Source of the DNA: Pseudomonas silesiensis
Lineage (GTDB): Bacteria; Pseudomonadota; Gammaproteobacteria; Pseudomonadales; Pseudomonadaceae
Length of the DNA stretch: 64,000 nt
Assembly (NCBI RefSeq): GCF_001661075.1
Contig: NZ_CP014870.1
Location: 4,918,501 to 4,982,500, forward strand
Reading direction: 5' to 3'
Shown here in pieces: positions 18,951-28,159 of the stretch. The translations under genes and the position numbers were made by a program. The notes under the pieces were generated by a model. The model was not told where the DNA came from. It did not search any database and saw nothing but the letters and a program-made list of their open reading frames with translations. The stretch's first letter is position 1. Every line of letters starts with the position of its first letter.

Positions 18951-19736
18951 TTACAGATTCTGCGTGACGAACGAGAGCATCTGGTCGGCGGTGGAAATCA
19001 CCTTGGAGTTCATCTCGTAGGCGCGTTGAGTGGTGATCATGTTGACCATCTCTTCAACGGTGCTGACGTTGGAGGTTTCCAGGGTGTTCTGCAGCGTGGT
19101 GCCGAAACCGGCCAGGCCCGGGGTGCCGACTTGCGGCGCGCCGCTGGCGGCGGTTTCCAGGAACAGGTTGTTGCCCACGGCCTGCAGGCCGGCCGGGTTG
19201 ATGAAGTCGGCGGTTTGCAGGTTGCCGATCACCTGGGCGGCCGGGTTGCCGGCAACGGTGATGGACACGGTGCCGTCGCGACCGACCGTGAAGGTCTGGG
19301 CGTCGTTGGGGATGACAATCGCCGGTTCCAGGGCGAAGCCGCTGGCGTTGACGATCTGGCCGTTGGAGTCGAGGTGGAAGGTACCGTCACGGGTGTAGGA
19401 CGTGGTGCCGTCCGGTTGCAGGATCTGGAAGAATCCGCGGCCGTCGATGGCCATGTCCAACGGTTGCTCGGTGGTCTGCAGGCTGCCGGCGGTGAAGTTT
19501 TTCTGGGTGCCGACGATACGCACACCGGTACCCAGTTGCAGACCCGACGGCAGTTCGCTGTCCTGGGTCGACTGGGCGCCTGGCTGGCGCTTGATCTGGT
19601 AGAGCAAGTCCTGGAACTCGGCGCGGTCACGCTTGAACCCCGTGGTCGAGACGTTGGCCAGGTTGTTGGAAATGGTCGTCAGGTTGGTGTCCTGGGCGGA
19701 CAGACCTGTTTTGGCAACCCATAGAGCCGGAAGCAT
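18951..19736 (-). CDS. flgG: Distal rod protein FlgG
   Basis: FlgG builds the distal rod. The 261-residue protein starts LPALWVAKTGLSAQDTNLTT with the following NNLANVSTTGFKRDRAEFQD family motif, and ends with VEEMVNMITTQRAYEMNSKV and the usual C-terminal coiled segment. It lies 48 bases after flgF. Confidence 0.97.
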   Translation of the reverse strand: MLPALWVAKTGLSAQDTNLTTISNNLANVSTTGFKRDRAEFQDLLYQIKRQPGAQSTQDSELPSGLQLGTGVRIVGTQKNFTAGSLQTTEQPLDMAIDGRGFFQILQPDGTTSYTRDGTFHLDSNGQIVNASGFALEPAIVIPNDAQTFTVGRDGTVSITVAGNPAAQVIGNLQTADFINPAGLQAVGNNLFLETAASGAPQVGTPGLAGFGTTLQNTLETSNVSTVEEMVNMITTQRAYEMNSKVISTADQMLSFVTQNL

Positions 19737-19784
19737 TCGATTCTCCTCGTGCGCCTGTTTAACGGCGCGACGTTCTGATGATTA

Positions 19785-20522
19785 TTAGATCTGCAAGACC
19801 CGAGCCATGGCCTGGTCGTCTTCTTTGGCGCTGTTCATCATCTTGACGTGCAGTTCGAACTGCTTGGCCAGGGCCAGCACCGAGGTCATTTCTTCCACGG
19901 CATTGACGTTGCTCGACTCGAGAAATCCCGACACCAGCTTTACGTTGGCATCGGCCTGCGCCGGCTGGCCGTCCTTGGTATGGATCGAACCGTCCAGGCC
20001 TTTGGTCATGTTCTTGAAGTCCGGGTTGACCAGTTTGATGCGGTCGACTTGCGCCATCACCCGCGGGCCCTCACCCATCGCGCGAATACTGATGGTGCCG
20101 TCCTCGCCGACTTCGATCTGCTGCTCGGGTGGCACGGCAATCGGCCCGCCATTGCCCAGCACCGGCATGCCGTTGCCGGCCCGCAGCACGCCGAGGGCGT
20201 CGACGTTCAGGCTGCCGGTGCGCACGTAGCTTTCGCCGCCGTCGGGGTTCTGCACCGCAATCCAGCCGTTGCCTTGCACCGCGACATCGAGGTCGCGGCC
20301 GGTCTCTACCAGCGCGCCAGGGGAAAAGTCAGTTGCCGGCCGCTCGGACAGGGCAAACGCACGCGCCGGAAAGCCGTCACCGAACACCGGCATCGAACGC
20401 GCCTGCTCCAGGTCTTTCTGGAAGCCGTTGGTGGAGATGTTCGCCAGGTTGTTCGCATGAGCCTTTTGCGCCAGTGCATTCTGGCTGGCGCCGGTCATTG
20501 CCACATAAAGGTACTTGTCCAC
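19785..20522 (-). CDS. flgF: Proximal rod protein FlgF
   Basis: FlgF is a proximal rod subunit. The 245-residue protein shares the rod-family start (MDKYLYVAMTGASQNALAQK, then HANNLANISTNGFQKD) and the C-terminal SSNVNAVEEMTSVLALAKQF. It is first in the flgF-G-H-I-J-K-L run; flgB-flgE are not in the window. A probable sigma-54 promoter lies about 57 bases upstream. Confidence 0.96.
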   Translation of the reverse strand: MDKYLYVAMTGASQNALAQKAHANNLANISTNGFQKDLEQARSMPVFGDGFPARAFALSERPATDFSPGALVETGRDLDVAVQGNGWIAVQNPDGGESYVRTGSLNVDALGVLRAGNGMPVLGNGGPIAVPPEQQIEVGEDGTISIRAMGEGPRVMAQVDRIKLVNPDFKNMTKGLDGSIHTKDGQPAQADANVKLVSGFLESSNVNAVEEMTSVLALAKQFELHVKMMNSAKEDDQAMARVLQI

Positions 20523-20578
20523 ACTCTTTCCTCTGCATGCCGGACGTTTGCCGCCCAGTGCTGTACTGCTGAGCGATA

Positions 20579-20594
20579 AGCAATTTGCAGACCA
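20579..20594 (-). promoter_or_regulatory. Candidate sigma-54 promoter of the flgF operon
   Basis: The minus strand reads TGGTCT-GCAAA-TTGCT. The GG/GC pair and the TTGCT half have exact spacing, but the -24 half differs from TGGCAC at three positions. Flagellar rod genes of this class use RpoN in Pseudomonas, which supports the call. Confidence 0.5.
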
Positions 20595-20732
20595 ACTTTT
20601 TTCTGGCGGCGTGGGGGCCGGGAAACAAAGGGTTTGAGGGGTTCCGAGGGGATTGGGGAATGGGTTGGAGACGAAAAACCGGCGGTGTCATGCCGCTTTG
20701 AGGCAAGGCTTGGCGTGGGCGTTGGATGTTCC

Positions 20733-20852
20733 TGCCCCTTCGCGGGCAAGCCCGCTCCCACAGGGATCTTCAGGGTTCACACTATTCATGAACAACCGAC
20801 AACCCTGTGGGAGCGGCGGTGCGACGATTCGACTTGCCCGCGAAGGGGCCGG
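20733..20852. repeat. REPIN-type inverted repeat, extended right arm
   Basis: Arms TGCCCCTTCGCGGGCAAGC and GCCCGCGAAGGGGCCGGCA face each other, with CTCCCACAGGG and CCCTGTGGGAG inside. The right arm has the GGTGCGACGATTCGACTTGC extension. Confidence 0.85.
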
Positions 20853-20873
20853 CACCTCCACAACAAGAGTCAG

Positions 20874-22433
20874 CTATGACTCCGTCTTGCCCACCTCATA
20901 CTCGCGCAACTTATTGGCAATGGTGGTATGCGAAACCCCCAACCGCTTGCCCAGTTGCCGACTGCTCGGATGCTCGGAATACAAGCGCTCCAGCACCGCC
21001 TTCTCGAAGCGCCCGACAATCGCATCCAACCCACCCTCCAGCGAGAAATCGCCAAGGGGCTGACGCACCCCGTAATCCGGCAGTCGAATGTGCTCGGCCT
21101 TGACCGTCCCGCCTTCGCACAACGAAACCGCCTGGAACAACACGTTCTCCAGCTGCCGGACATTGCCCGGCCAATGGTAGTGACTGAGCCGCTCCATCGC
21201 CGCCGGCGCCAGTTTCGGCAGCGGGCAACCGATCTGCCGGCTGGCCTGATCGAGGAAGTGTTCCACCAGCGGGGTCAACCCGTCGAGACACTCGCGCAAT
21301 GGCGGGATGTGCAACGACAGCACGTTCAGGCGGTGATACAGATCCTGGCGAAACTCCCCGCGAGCGCACAGTTCGGACAGGTCGACCTGGGTTGCGCAGA
21401 TCACCCGCACGTCCAGATAAACCTCTTCATCGCTGCCGACACGACGGAAGCAACCGTCCTGCAGGAAGCGCAGCAATTTCACCTGCAGGCGCGGGCTCAT
21501 TTCCCCGACGCCATCGAGAAACAGCGTACCGCCCGCCGTCAGCTCCAGCAGCCCGAGTTTGCCTTCGGCCCGCGCCCCTTCGAAGGCACCGGGGCCGTAG
21601 CCGAACAATTCGGTCTCGGCCATGGATTCCGGCAGACCGGCGCAGTTGAGCGCCATCAGCGGTGACTGGCCACGGGGGCTCGCCAGGTGGCAGGCGCGCG
21701 CCAACAACTCCTTGCCGGTGCCGGTTTCGCCTTCGATCAATAGCGGCGCATCCAGCGGCGCCATGCGTCTGGCTTCGCGCACCACGGCCGCCATCACTTT
21801 GGAGCTCTGGAAGATGCTGTCGAACCCGCGCAGTTCCTGCTTGCGCACGTTATAAATGCGCTCACCCACCCGATCCGCGCGATGCAAAGTCAGTACCGCG
21901 CCGGCCATGGCTTCGCTGTCGTCATGCTCCGATTGCAACGGCGCAATGTCGGCGAGAAACACGTCGCCCTTGACCTTGACCCGCAGCCCATTGATTCGCG
22001 ACTTGTTGGCGCGCACCAGTTCCGGCAAGTCGAAATCCTCGGCGTAGCGCGACAACGGGATCCCCGGCACCTCATCGACGCGCACCCCGAGCAACTGCGC
22101 CGCCGCGCGGTTGGCCGCGACGATCGAGCCGCCCATGTCGATCGACAGCACCGGAAATTCCAGCGCGCCGAGCAAGGCATTGAGCTCCATGTGCCGACGC
22201 TCGCTGGGCATCAGCCCTACACGCTTGACCCCGAAGACCCCGGCAATCGATTCGAATTTCGGCCGTAGCGCCTGGAACTGGATGTTGATCAGGTTCGGGC
22301 AATGCAGGTAGATGGCATTGCCATGCTCACCGCCGACCTCGCCGCGAGCGACGTTGATCCCGTACTCCACCAGCAGATTGAGAATGTCGCGCAGGATGCC
22401 GATGCGGTTCTGGCAGTGGACTTTGATACGCAT
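20874..22433 (-). CDS. phhR: TyrR-family regulator PhhR
   Basis: PhhR senses aromatic amino acids and controls the divergent phh genes. The 519-residue protein has an N-terminal ACT domain (1-75), a PAS domain (about 85-180), an AAA+ domain with Walker A GETGTGKE (235-242), and a TyrR-type helix-turn-helix at the C-terminus (SRQLGKRLGVSHTTIANKLR). The loop that contacts sigma-54 reads GAFEGA (282-287) rather than GAFTGA, as in TyrR-type proteins, so whether it drives sigma-54 or sigma-70 promoters is open. Gene order and domains make the identity firm. Confidence 0.95.
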   Translation of the reverse strand: MRIKVHCQNRIGILRDILNLLVEYGINVARGEVGGEHGNAIYLHCPNLINIQFQALRPKFESIAGVFGVKRVGLMPSERRHMELNALLGALEFPVLSIDMGGSIVAANRAAAQLLGVRVDEVPGIPLSRYAEDFDLPELVRANKSRINGLRVKVKGDVFLADIAPLQSEHDDSEAMAGAVLTLHRADRVGERIYNVRKQELRGFDSIFQSSKVMAAVVREARRMAPLDAPLLIEGETGTGKELLARACHLASPRGQSPLMALNCAGLPESMAETELFGYGPGAFEGARAEGKLGLLELTAGGTLFLDGVGEMSPRLQVKLLRFLQDGCFRRVGSDEEVYLDVRVICATQVDLSELCARGEFRQDLYHRLNVLSLHIPPLRECLDGLTPLVEHFLDQASRQIGCPLPKLAPAAMERLSHYHWPGNVRQLENVLFQAVSLCEGGTVKAEHIRLPDYGVRQPLGDFSLEGGLDAIVGRFEKAVLERLYSEHPSSRQLGKRLGVSHTTIANKLREYEVGKTES

Positions 22434-22480
22434 ATAAAGGCCCGAAAAAGCGGTGGATGGGTTGGATACCTAAAGTGCAG

Positions 22481-22572
22481 CCTGTGGGAGCGAGCTTGCT
22501 CGCGATGAGGGTGTGTCAGGCGACATTAATTGCGTGACCCACCGCTATCGCGAGCAAGCTCGCTCCCACAGG
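22481..22572. repeat. REPIN-type inverted repeat, plain arms
   Basis: Arms CCTGTGGGAGCGAGCTTGCT and AGCAAGCTCGCTCCCACAGG are perfect inverses around a 52-base centre. Confidence 0.88.
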
Positions 22573-22693
22573 TTTCGCAGTGCTCCCGGCCCTATTTATT
22601 TGCCGAGGCGCTCAGATAGTCGTCAAGATTATGTGACACCTGGACGCCATTTCAAACCCGCAGATCTCAATACCTGCGCGACACCCGGGAAAC

Positions 22694-22711
22694 CGTAACG
22701 AATACTTTACG
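22694..22711 (+). promoter_or_regulatory. Candidate PhhR (TyrR-type) box
   Basis: CGTAAC-GAATAC-TTTACG resembles the TyrR box TGTAAA-N6-TTTACA: a near-perfect palindrome with the right 6-base spacer. It lies 122 bases before the phhA start and 27 bases before the possible promoter. Confidence 0.65.
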
Positions 22712-22737
22712 AAAATCAAAGATTTTTCCTACGATCA

Positions 22738-22753
22738 CGGCAAACCATCTGCT
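22738..22753 (+). promoter_or_regulatory. Possible sigma-54 promoter of phhA
   Basis: CGGCAA-ACCAT-CTGCT keeps the GG and GC with exact -24/-12 spacing (8 of 11 consensus positions), 80 bases before phhA. The altered GAFEGA loop of PhhR argues for caution. Confidence 0.4.
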
Positions 22754-22832
22754 GCAACGCCGAACACCTTGGAGTATTTCTAAGTCCATAGCAGGACATA
22801 ACAAGAACGAAATCCCCTAGCAGGAGAGCAGC

Positions 22833-23618
22833 ATGAAGCAGACGCACTACGTGGCTCGCGAGCCCGATGCGCAAGGTTTTATCGACTACCCCGCCGAAGA
22901 ACACGCGGTGTGGAACACGCTGATCACTCGCCAACTGAAAGTGATCGAAGGGCGTGCGTGCCAGGAATACCTGGACGGAATCGAAAAACTCGGTCTGCCC
23001 CACGACCGCATTCCGCAACTTGGCGAGATCAACAAGGTTCTCGGTGAAACCACCGGCTGGCAAGTCGCCCGGGTACCTGCACTGATTCCCTTCCAGACTT
23101 TTTTTGAATTGCTCGCCAGCAAGCAGTTTCCGGTGGCGACCTTTATTCGTACCCGCGAAGAGCTGGATTACCTGCAAGAGCCGGACATTTTCCACGAGAT
23201 TTTCGGTCACTGCCCGCTGCTGACCAACCCCTGGTTTGCCGAATTCACCCACACCTACGGCAAACTCGGCCTGCAGGCGACCAAGGAAGAGCGCGTGTAC
23301 CTGGCGCGTCTATACTGGATGACCATCGAGTTTGGCCTGGTCGATACGCCGCAAGGTATGCGCATCTACGGCGGCGGCATCCTCTCCTCGCCTAAAGAAA
23401 CGGTGTACTGCCTGTCGGACGAACCTGAGCATCACACGTTCGATCCGCTGGAATGCATGCGCACGCCGTATCGCATCGACATTCTGCAGCCGCTGTACTT
23501 TGTCCTGCCGAACCTCAAGCGCCTGTTCGATGTGGCTCATGAAGACATCATGAGCATGGTCAAGCAAGGCATGCAGCTGGGCTTGCACACCCCGAAGTTT
23601 CCGCCGAAAGCCGCGTGA
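22833..23618 (+). CDS. phhA: Phenylalanine 4-monooxygenase PhhA
   Basis: PhhA hydroxylates phenylalanine to tyrosine using O2, tetrahydropterin and non-haem iron. The 261-residue protein is the usual bacterial size and has the iron ligands His121 and His126 in FHEIFGHCPLL and Glu166 in TIEFGL. A good ribosome site (AGGAG) precedes ATG. It starts the phhA-phhB-phhC operon, opposite phhR, with a TyrR-type box upstream. Confidence 0.98.
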   Translation: MKQTHYVAREPDAQGFIDYPAEEHAVWNTLITRQLKVIEGRACQEYLDGIEKLGLPHDRIPQLGEINKVLGETTGWQVARVPALIPFQTFFELLASKQFPVATFIRTREELDYLQEPDIFHEIFGHCPLLTNPWFAEFTHTYGKLGLQATKEERVYLARLYWMTIEFGLVDTPQGMRIYGGGILSSPKETVYCLSDEPEHHTFDPLECMRTPYRIDILQPLYFVLPNLKRLFDVAHEDIMSMVKQGMQLGLHTPKFPPKAA

Positions 23619-23722
23619 TCCGCAGCTTTTAGAATCAAGTGAGCCTGTCCGGAACCCACGCTTTGGTTTAGCGTGGCGAGACTGACGGCCGATTTCCAAT
23701 AATTCGATTTCAGGAACCCATC

Positions 23723-24079
23723 ATGTCCACATTGAACCAAGCCCACTGCGAAGCCTGCCGCGCCGATGCCCCACAAGTCAGCGACGAAGAACTGCCGGTA
23801 CTGATCAAGCAGATCCCTGACTGGAACATCGAAGTTCGCGACGGCGTGATGCAGCTGGAAAAAATTTTCCTGTTCAAGAATTTCAAGCACGCCCTGGCGT
23901 TCACCAACGCCGTCGGTGAAATCTCCGAGGCCGAAGGTCACCACCCGGGCCTGCTGACCGAGTGGGGCAAAGTCACCGTGACCTGGTGGAGCCATTCCAT
24001 CAAGGGCCTGCACCGCAACGACTTCATCATGGCCGCGCGCACCGACGAAGTGGCCAAGGACGCCGAGGGCCGCAAATAA
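23723..24079 (+). CDS. phhB: Pterin-4a-carbinolamine dehydratase PhhB
   Basis: PhhB regenerates the pterin cofactor used by PhhA by dehydrating 4a-hydroxytetrahydropterin. The 118-residue protein contains the family core [20 protein letters not shown] followed by [17 protein letters not shown], with the active-site His pair. It lies 104 bases after phhA, and its stop overlaps the phhC start by one base (TAATG). Confidence 0.97.
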   Translation: MSTLNQAHCEACRADAPQVSDEELPVLIKQIPDWNIEVRDGVMQLEKIFLFKNFKHALAFTNAVGEISEAEGHHPGLLTEWGKVTVTWWSHSIKGLHRNDFIMAARTDEVAKDAEGRK

Positions 24080-25272
24080 TGCATTTCGACGCCATAGGTC
24101 GAGTACCCGGTGACCCGATCCTCGGCCTGATGGAGGCCTATGCGCTGGACCCGAACCCGCGCAAATTCGACCTCGGCGTGGGCGTCTATAAAGATGCCCA
24201 GGGCCTGACCTCGATCCCTCAGGCGGTGAAACTTGCCGAGGCGCAGCTGGTGGATCGCCAGGCCACCAAGACCTACATCGGCGGTCACGGCGACCCTGCG
24301 TTTGGCAAAGTCATCAATGAGCTGGTGCTGGGTGCCGACTCTGCGCTGATCGCCGAACAACGGGCCGGTGTGACGCAGACGCCGGGCGGCACCGGTGCGT
24401 TGCGCTTGAGCGCCGACTTCATTGCGCAGTGCCTGCCGGGCCGTGGCGTGTGGCTGAGCAGTCCGACCTGGCCGATCCACGAAACCATCTTCGCCGCGGC
24501 GGGCGTCAAGGTCAGTCACTACCCTTACGTGGGCAGCGACAACCGTCTCGACGTCGACGCCATGCTGGCGGCACTTGAAGCAGCGCCCAAGGGTGACGTC
24601 GTCCTCCTTCACGCCTGCTGCCACAACCCGACCGGTTTCGACCTGTCCCATGACGACTGGCGCCGGTTGTTGAAGGTGGTGCGCAGCCGTGACCTGTTGC
24701 CACTGATTGACTTTGCCTACCAGGGCTTCGGCGATGGCCTGGAACAGGATGCCTGGTCGACCCGGCTGTTCGCTGCAGAACTGCCGGAAGTGCTGATCAC
24801 CAGTTCCTGCTCGAAGAACTTCGGCCTGTACCGCGACCGTACCGGCGCGTTGATTGTCTGCGCTAAAACCGCTGACAAGCTGGTGGATATCCGCAGCCAA
24901 CTGGCCAACATCGCCCGCAACCTGTGGTCGACACCGCCGGATCACGGTGCCGCTGTCGTGGCGACCATCCTTGGCGATCCGCAGCTGAAAAGTCTCTGGG
25001 CTGATGAAGTGGAGACGATGCGCTTGCGTATCGCCCAGCTGCGCAGCGGCCTGGTGGAAGCGCTGGAGCCGCATGGATTGCGCGAGCGCTTTGCGCACAT
25101 TGGCGTGCAGCGCGGGATGTTTTCCTACACCGGGCTGACGCCGGAGCAGGTTAAAAAACTGCGTGATCAGCACAGCGTGTACATGGTCGGTACTGGCCGG
25201 GCCAACGTGGCGGGGATCGATGCGTCGCGCCTGGATCTGCTGGCCGAGGCGATCGCTGACGTCTGCAAATAA
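24079..25272 (+). CDS. phhC: Aromatic amino acid aminotransferase PhhC
   Basis: PhhC is a PLP enzyme of aminotransferase class I that deaminates tyrosine and phenylalanine. The 397 residues begin [20 protein letters not shown]; the PLP lysine is Lys246 in SSCSKNFGLYRDR, and CHNPTG precedes the cofactor-binding Asp/Tyr in DFAYQGFGDG. A longer reading from 23962 only extends into phhB in the wrong frame, so the TAATG start is used. It completes the phenylalanine-to-hydroxyphenylpyruvate route. Confidence 0.96.
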   Translation: MHFDAIGRVPGDPILGLMEAYALDPNPRKFDLGVGVYKDAQGLTSIPQAVKLAEAQLVDRQATKTYIGGHGDPAFGKVINELVLGADSALIAEQRAGVTQTPGGTGALRLSADFIAQCLPGRGVWLSSPTWPIHETIFAAAGVKVSHYPYVGSDNRLDVDAMLAALEAAPKGDVVLLHACCHNPTGFDLSHDDWRRLLKVVRSRDLLPLIDFAYQGFGDGLEQDAWSTRLFAAELPEVLITSSCSKNFGLYRDRTGALIVCAKTADKLVDIRSQLANIARNLWSTPPDHGAAVVATILGDPQLKSLWADEVETMRLRIAQLRSGLVEALEPHGLRERFAHIGVQRGMFSYTGLTPEQVKKLRDQHSVYMVGTGRANVAGIDASRLDLLAEAIADVCK

Positions 25273-25282
25273 CTATCTGCCC

Positions 25283-25380
25283 CCCTTGTAGGAGCTGGCT
25301 TGCCAGCGAAGGCGGTGCGTCAGTCAATACATGTATTGGCTGATATAGCGTCTTCGCTGGCAAGCCAGCTCCTACACGGG
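25283..25380. repeat. Inverted repeat of the GTAGGAGCTGGCTTGCCAGC type
   Basis: Arms CTTGTAGGAGCTGGCTTGCC and GGCAAGCCAGCTCCTACACG flank a centre with its own short inverted repeat CAATACATGTATTG. The CTGGCTTGCCAG core differs from the CGAGCTTGCTCG core elsewhere in the window. It lies just after phhC and may act as a transcription or RNA-stability element. Confidence 0.85.
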
Positions 25381-25566
25381 GCGGTGTATCAGTCGATGTA
25401 TGTATTGCCCAGCCGCGCAACGCAACAGACCTGTCTATACAACCCCATCCGTCGAAACAAATGGATATAAAAGTCTATTTGTCTTTTCTACTGCTGTATC
25501 CTTCCCAGGCTTTTTAAAAGCGCGGATCTACCCAGATCTATCAACAGACTTTGCGAGGAGCGCGAT

Positions 25567-25698
25567 ATGCACGAGATTCCTAATCTCCCCTTCCCAAGCC
25601 TGCACGAAACTGAGCAGACGACCACGCAACAAGCCGGTGCCCAACAGCCCGAGAAGGAAGAAGCAACTGAACGCCGCCAGGCCGACAGCGAAGACTGA
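25567..25698 (+). CDS. Small acidic hypothetical protein (43 residues)
   Basis: An ATG at 25567 with GAGGAG seven bases upstream opens a 43-residue frame, MHEIPNLPFPSLHETEQ..., ending in a Glu/Arg/Gln-rich tail. There is no cysteine, membrane segment or known domain. The ribosome site and position between two transcription units support a real gene; the function is unknown. Confidence 0.5.
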   Translation: MHEIPNLPFPSLHETEQTTTQQAGAQQPEKEEATERRQADSED

Positions 25699-25775
25699 TA
25701 CACCTGCAATACCAGACCGTGTGGAAAGCGCTAACATGCGCTTTCCACACCGCCTGAACCCCAGAGCCCCGCCCC

Positions 25776-25961
25776 ATGACCAATGAATTCAACGAGAGCC
25801 AGGCCAGCGTCCTGATCGGCACCGCCGAGAAGATGATCGAGATCTGGAATCGCCTGTCCCCCGAGAAACAAGCCGCCTTGCTCGCCCGTTTCGGCAGCGA
25901 GGAAAACGCGCTGGCCGCCCTGGTCACGACGCAACTTGTTGCGCCGCAGACCCCTGAATAA
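25776..25961 (+). CDS. Small hypothetical protein (61 residues)
   Basis: A 61-residue helical protein (MTNEFNESQASVLIGTAEKM..., with NRLSPEKQAALLARFGS). It appears soluble and is slightly acidic. No function is recognised. It lies about 100 bases before the MFS transporter and on the same strand. Codon use is like that of neighbouring genes, which supports it being coding. Confidence 0.65.
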   Translation: MTNEFNESQASVLIGTAEKMIEIWNRLSPEKQAALLARFGSEENALAALVTTQLVAPQTPE

Positions 25962-26061
25962 GCCTCTACGGCAAATAGTTTTACTTTTTCACGGTCCGCG
26001 GCCGCTCGCGCCGCTATCATAAGCAGCCTATCTATCCTGCTTTACCGTGGACCTTTACCCC

Positions 26062-27276
26062 ATGCCTGAAAACCCGCGCCCCCTGGCGGTCACGCTGCAA
26101 GTCGTCTCCATCGTCCTGTTTACCTTCATCGGCTACCTCAACGTCGGCATTCCCCTGGCCGTATTGCCGGGGTACGTCCACAGCGACCTGGGTTTCGGCG
26201 CGGTGATAGCCGGACTGGTGATCAGCGTGCAATACCTGGCCACCCTGCTCAGCCGGCCTTATGCCGGCAAGATCATCGATAACAAGGGCAGCAAACGCGC
26301 AGTGATGTACGGCCTCGCCGGTTGCGGCCTGAGCGGTGTGTTCATGCTGCTGTCGGCCTGGACCCAGAGCCTGCCGACCTTGAGCCTGATCAGCCTGTTG
26401 ATCGGCCGACTGGTGCTTGGCAGCGCGGAAAGCCTGGTCGGTTCGGGCTCGATCGGCTGGGGCATCGGCCGGGTCGGCGCGGCGAACACCGCCAAGGTCA
26501 TCTCCTGGAACGGCATCGCCAGTTACGGCGCGCTGGCGATCGGTGCACCGCTGGGTGTGTGGCTGGTCAGTCGACTGGGCTTGTGGAGCATGGGCGTGAG
26601 CATCATGCTGCTGGCGGCCTTGGGCCTGATGCTGGCCTGGCCGAAAACCGCGGCGCCCATCGTGGTCGGCGAACGGCTGCCGTTCATGCATGTGCTGGGG
26701 CGTGTGCTTCCCCATGGCTGTGGACTGGCATTGGGTTCCATCGGTTTCGGTACTATCGCAACCTTCATCACCCTGTATTACGCCACGCAACACTGGGATA
26801 ACGCGGTGCTGTGCCTGAGCCTGTTCGGTGCCAGCTTCATCGGCGCGCGCTTGCTGTTCGGCAACCTGATCAACCGCCTTGGCGGCTTTCGCGTAGCGAT
26901 CGCCTGCCTGTCGGTAGAAACCCTGGGCTTGCTGTTGCTGTGGCTGGCGCCGGACGCGAATTGGGCGCTGGCCGGCGCGGCATTGAGCGGTTTCGGTTTC
27001 TCGCTGGTGTTCCCGGCGTTGGGGGTGGAAGCGGTCAACCTGGTCCCGGCCTCCAGCCGCGGCGCGGCGGTCGGGGCTTATTCGTTGTTCATCGATTTGT
27101 CGCTGGGGATTACCGGGCCGTTGGCGGGTGCGGTTGCGGCAGGTTTCGGTTTTGCCTCGATCTTCCTGTTCGCCGCCCTCGCCGCCCTGAGCGGCCTGGC
27201 ACTGAGCGTTTACCTGTACCGGCAGGCGCCAAAGCACTTTGATGAGAAGCATCGCGAACAGCGGGACGCGCGCTAG
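26062..27276 (+). CDS. MFS transporter (YhhS/YfcJ-like)
   Basis: This is a 12-helix major facilitator protein of the inner membrane, 404 residues from ATG at 26062 (a GTG at 26047 is an alternative). The cytoplasmic loop motif near helix 2-3 reads [18 protein letters not shown], typical of the family, and the length fits. It resembles the YhhS/YfcJ subgroup whose substrates are poorly known (arabinose and glyphosate have been proposed for relatives). Its last four bases overlap arfB on the other strand. Confidence 0.8.
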   Translation: MPENPRPLAVTLQVVSIVLFTFIGYLNVGIPLAVLPGYVHSDLGFGAVIAGLVISVQYLATLLSRPYAGKIIDNKGSKRAVMYGLAGCGLSGVFMLLSAWTQSLPTLSLISLLIGRLVLGSAESLVGSGSIGWGIGRVGAANTAKVISWNGIASYGALAIGAPLGVWLVSRLGLWSMGVSIMLLAALGLMLAWPKTAAPIVVGERLPFMHVLGRVLPHGCGLALGSIGFGTIATFITLYYATQHWDNAVLCLSLFGASFIGARLLFGNLINRLGGFRVAIACLSVETLGLLLLWLAPDANWALAGAALSGFGFSLVFPALGVEAVNLVPASSRGAAVGAYSLFIDLSLGITGPLAGAVAAGFGFASIFLFAALAALSGLALSVYLYRQAPKHFDEKHREQRDAR

Positions 27277-27686
27277 AAGTCGACCTTGCCACGCCCGGCC
27301 TTGATGCTGCCACGCTTGGTCTTGGATTCAAGCCGACGCTTTTTCGAACCGAGGGTCGGCTTGGTCGGACGGCGTTTCTTTTCGACCTTGGTGGCGCTGA
27401 GGATCAATTCGGTCAGGCGCTCCAGCGCATCGGCGCGGTTGGCTTCCTGCGTGCGGTATTGCTGGGCCTTGATGATCAACACGCCTTCGCTGGTGATCCG
27501 GCTGTCCCGCAGCGCCAGCAGCCGCTCCTTGTAGAAGTCGGGCAAGGACGAGGCCGGAATGTCGAAGCGCAGGTGCACCGCACTGGAGACCTTGTTGACG
27601 TTCTGCCCGCCCGCACCCTGGGCGCGGATGGCGGTCAACTCAATCTCGGCATCCGGCAGATGCACGTTGTTGGAAATCTTCAGCAT
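27273..27686 (-). CDS. arfB: Alternative ribosome-rescue factor ArfB (YaeJ)
   Basis: ArfB hydrolyses peptidyl-tRNA on stalled ribosomes. From ATG at 27686 it has 137 residues with the GGQ motif at 26-28 ([12 protein letters not shown]) and the basic C-terminal tail ([16 protein letters not shown]) that enters the empty mRNA channel. A longer upstream reading lacks homology-like character, so the internal ATG is chosen. Confidence 0.96.
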   Translation of the reverse strand: MLKISNNVHLPDAEIELTAIRAQGAGGQNVNKVSSAVHLRFDIPASSLPDFYKERLLALRDSRITSEGVLIIKAQQYRTQEANRADALERLTELILSATKVEKKRRPTKPTLGSKKRRLESKTKRGSIKAGRGKVDF

Positions 27687-27816
27687 CGGATTCTCACTCA
27701 AATTTTTCAAAGCTCGCCGCAGTAGGAAAACCCTTTTAGGGTAGGCCGTTAGCGACTGCCTTCCATTATCCTGCATTGACAGCGCTTGGCGGGGTTGGCT
27801 GCACACGAGAAAGCAA

Positions 27817-27851
27817 TTAACCCATTTGCCAAAAATAACCTATTGGGTTAA
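27817..27851 (+). promoter_or_regulatory. MqsA operator region with nested inverted repeats
   Basis: TTAACCCA (27817-27824) and TGGGTTAA (27844-27851) are perfect inverses. Inside lies TAACC-TATTG-GGTTA (27836-27850), similar to the E. coli MqsA site built of AACC/GGTT halves. The region ends 10 bases before mqsR, so binding would block transcription or its start. Confidence 0.75.
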
Positions 27852-27860
27852 ATTCAGTTA

Positions 27861-28157
27861 ATGGAAAAAAGAACCCCTCACTGCAAGCTATCTACCGTCA
27901 AAATCTTGATCGAGGAGGGTAAGGTACGCACAACGCAAGCGGCGCGAGTTGGAGCGAATGAGCTGGGGCTTGATCTGTCTGAAATGCTGAGGGTGGTAAT
28001 GGCGCTCACACCAACTGATTTCTACAAAAGCATGACCACTCATGCCGATCACACGATTTGGCAAGACGTGTACCGCCCAAGCACACAAGCAGGCGACGTG
28101 TATCTGAAACTGACGGTTATTGATGACGTGCTGATCGTATCCTTTAAGGAGCTATAA
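27861..28157 (+). CDS. mqsR: mRNA interferase toxin MqsR
   Basis: MqsR is a RelE-fold ribonuclease that cuts mRNA at GC-containing sites. The 98-residue protein begins MEKRTPHCKLS and has DFYKSMTTHADHTIWQDVYR and TVIDDVLIVSFKE, nearly the same as E. coli MqsR. It is followed two bases later by mqsA. The patch is visibly AT-richer than its flanks, which fits acquisition by transfer. Confidence 0.96.
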   Translation: MEKRTPHCKLSTVKILIEEGKVRTTQAARVGANELGLDLSEMLRVVMALTPTDFYKSMTTHADHTIWQDVYRPSTQAGDVYLKLTVIDDVLIVSFKEL

Positions 28158-28159
28158 AC

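Larger units (their letters stand above)
20523..20873. other. Intergenic region between flgF and phhR
   Basis: These 351 bases hold the candidate flgF promoter near the left end and a REPIN at 20733-20852. No gene is supported here; short ORFs in it read through the repeat. Confidence 0.6.
22434..22832. other. Divergent phhR-phhA control region
   Basis: These 399 bases carry a REPIN (22481-22572) next to phhR and, nearer phhA, a TyrR-type box and a possible -24/-12 element. No gene is supported. Confidence 0.6.

Noticed and set aside
17108..18967. 619-codon open frame antisense to flgI and flgH
   Set aside because: GC-rich third positions leave long antisense frames open; the translation is His/Gly/Arg/Val-rich without any domain, while the minus strand encodes clear FlgI and FlgH.
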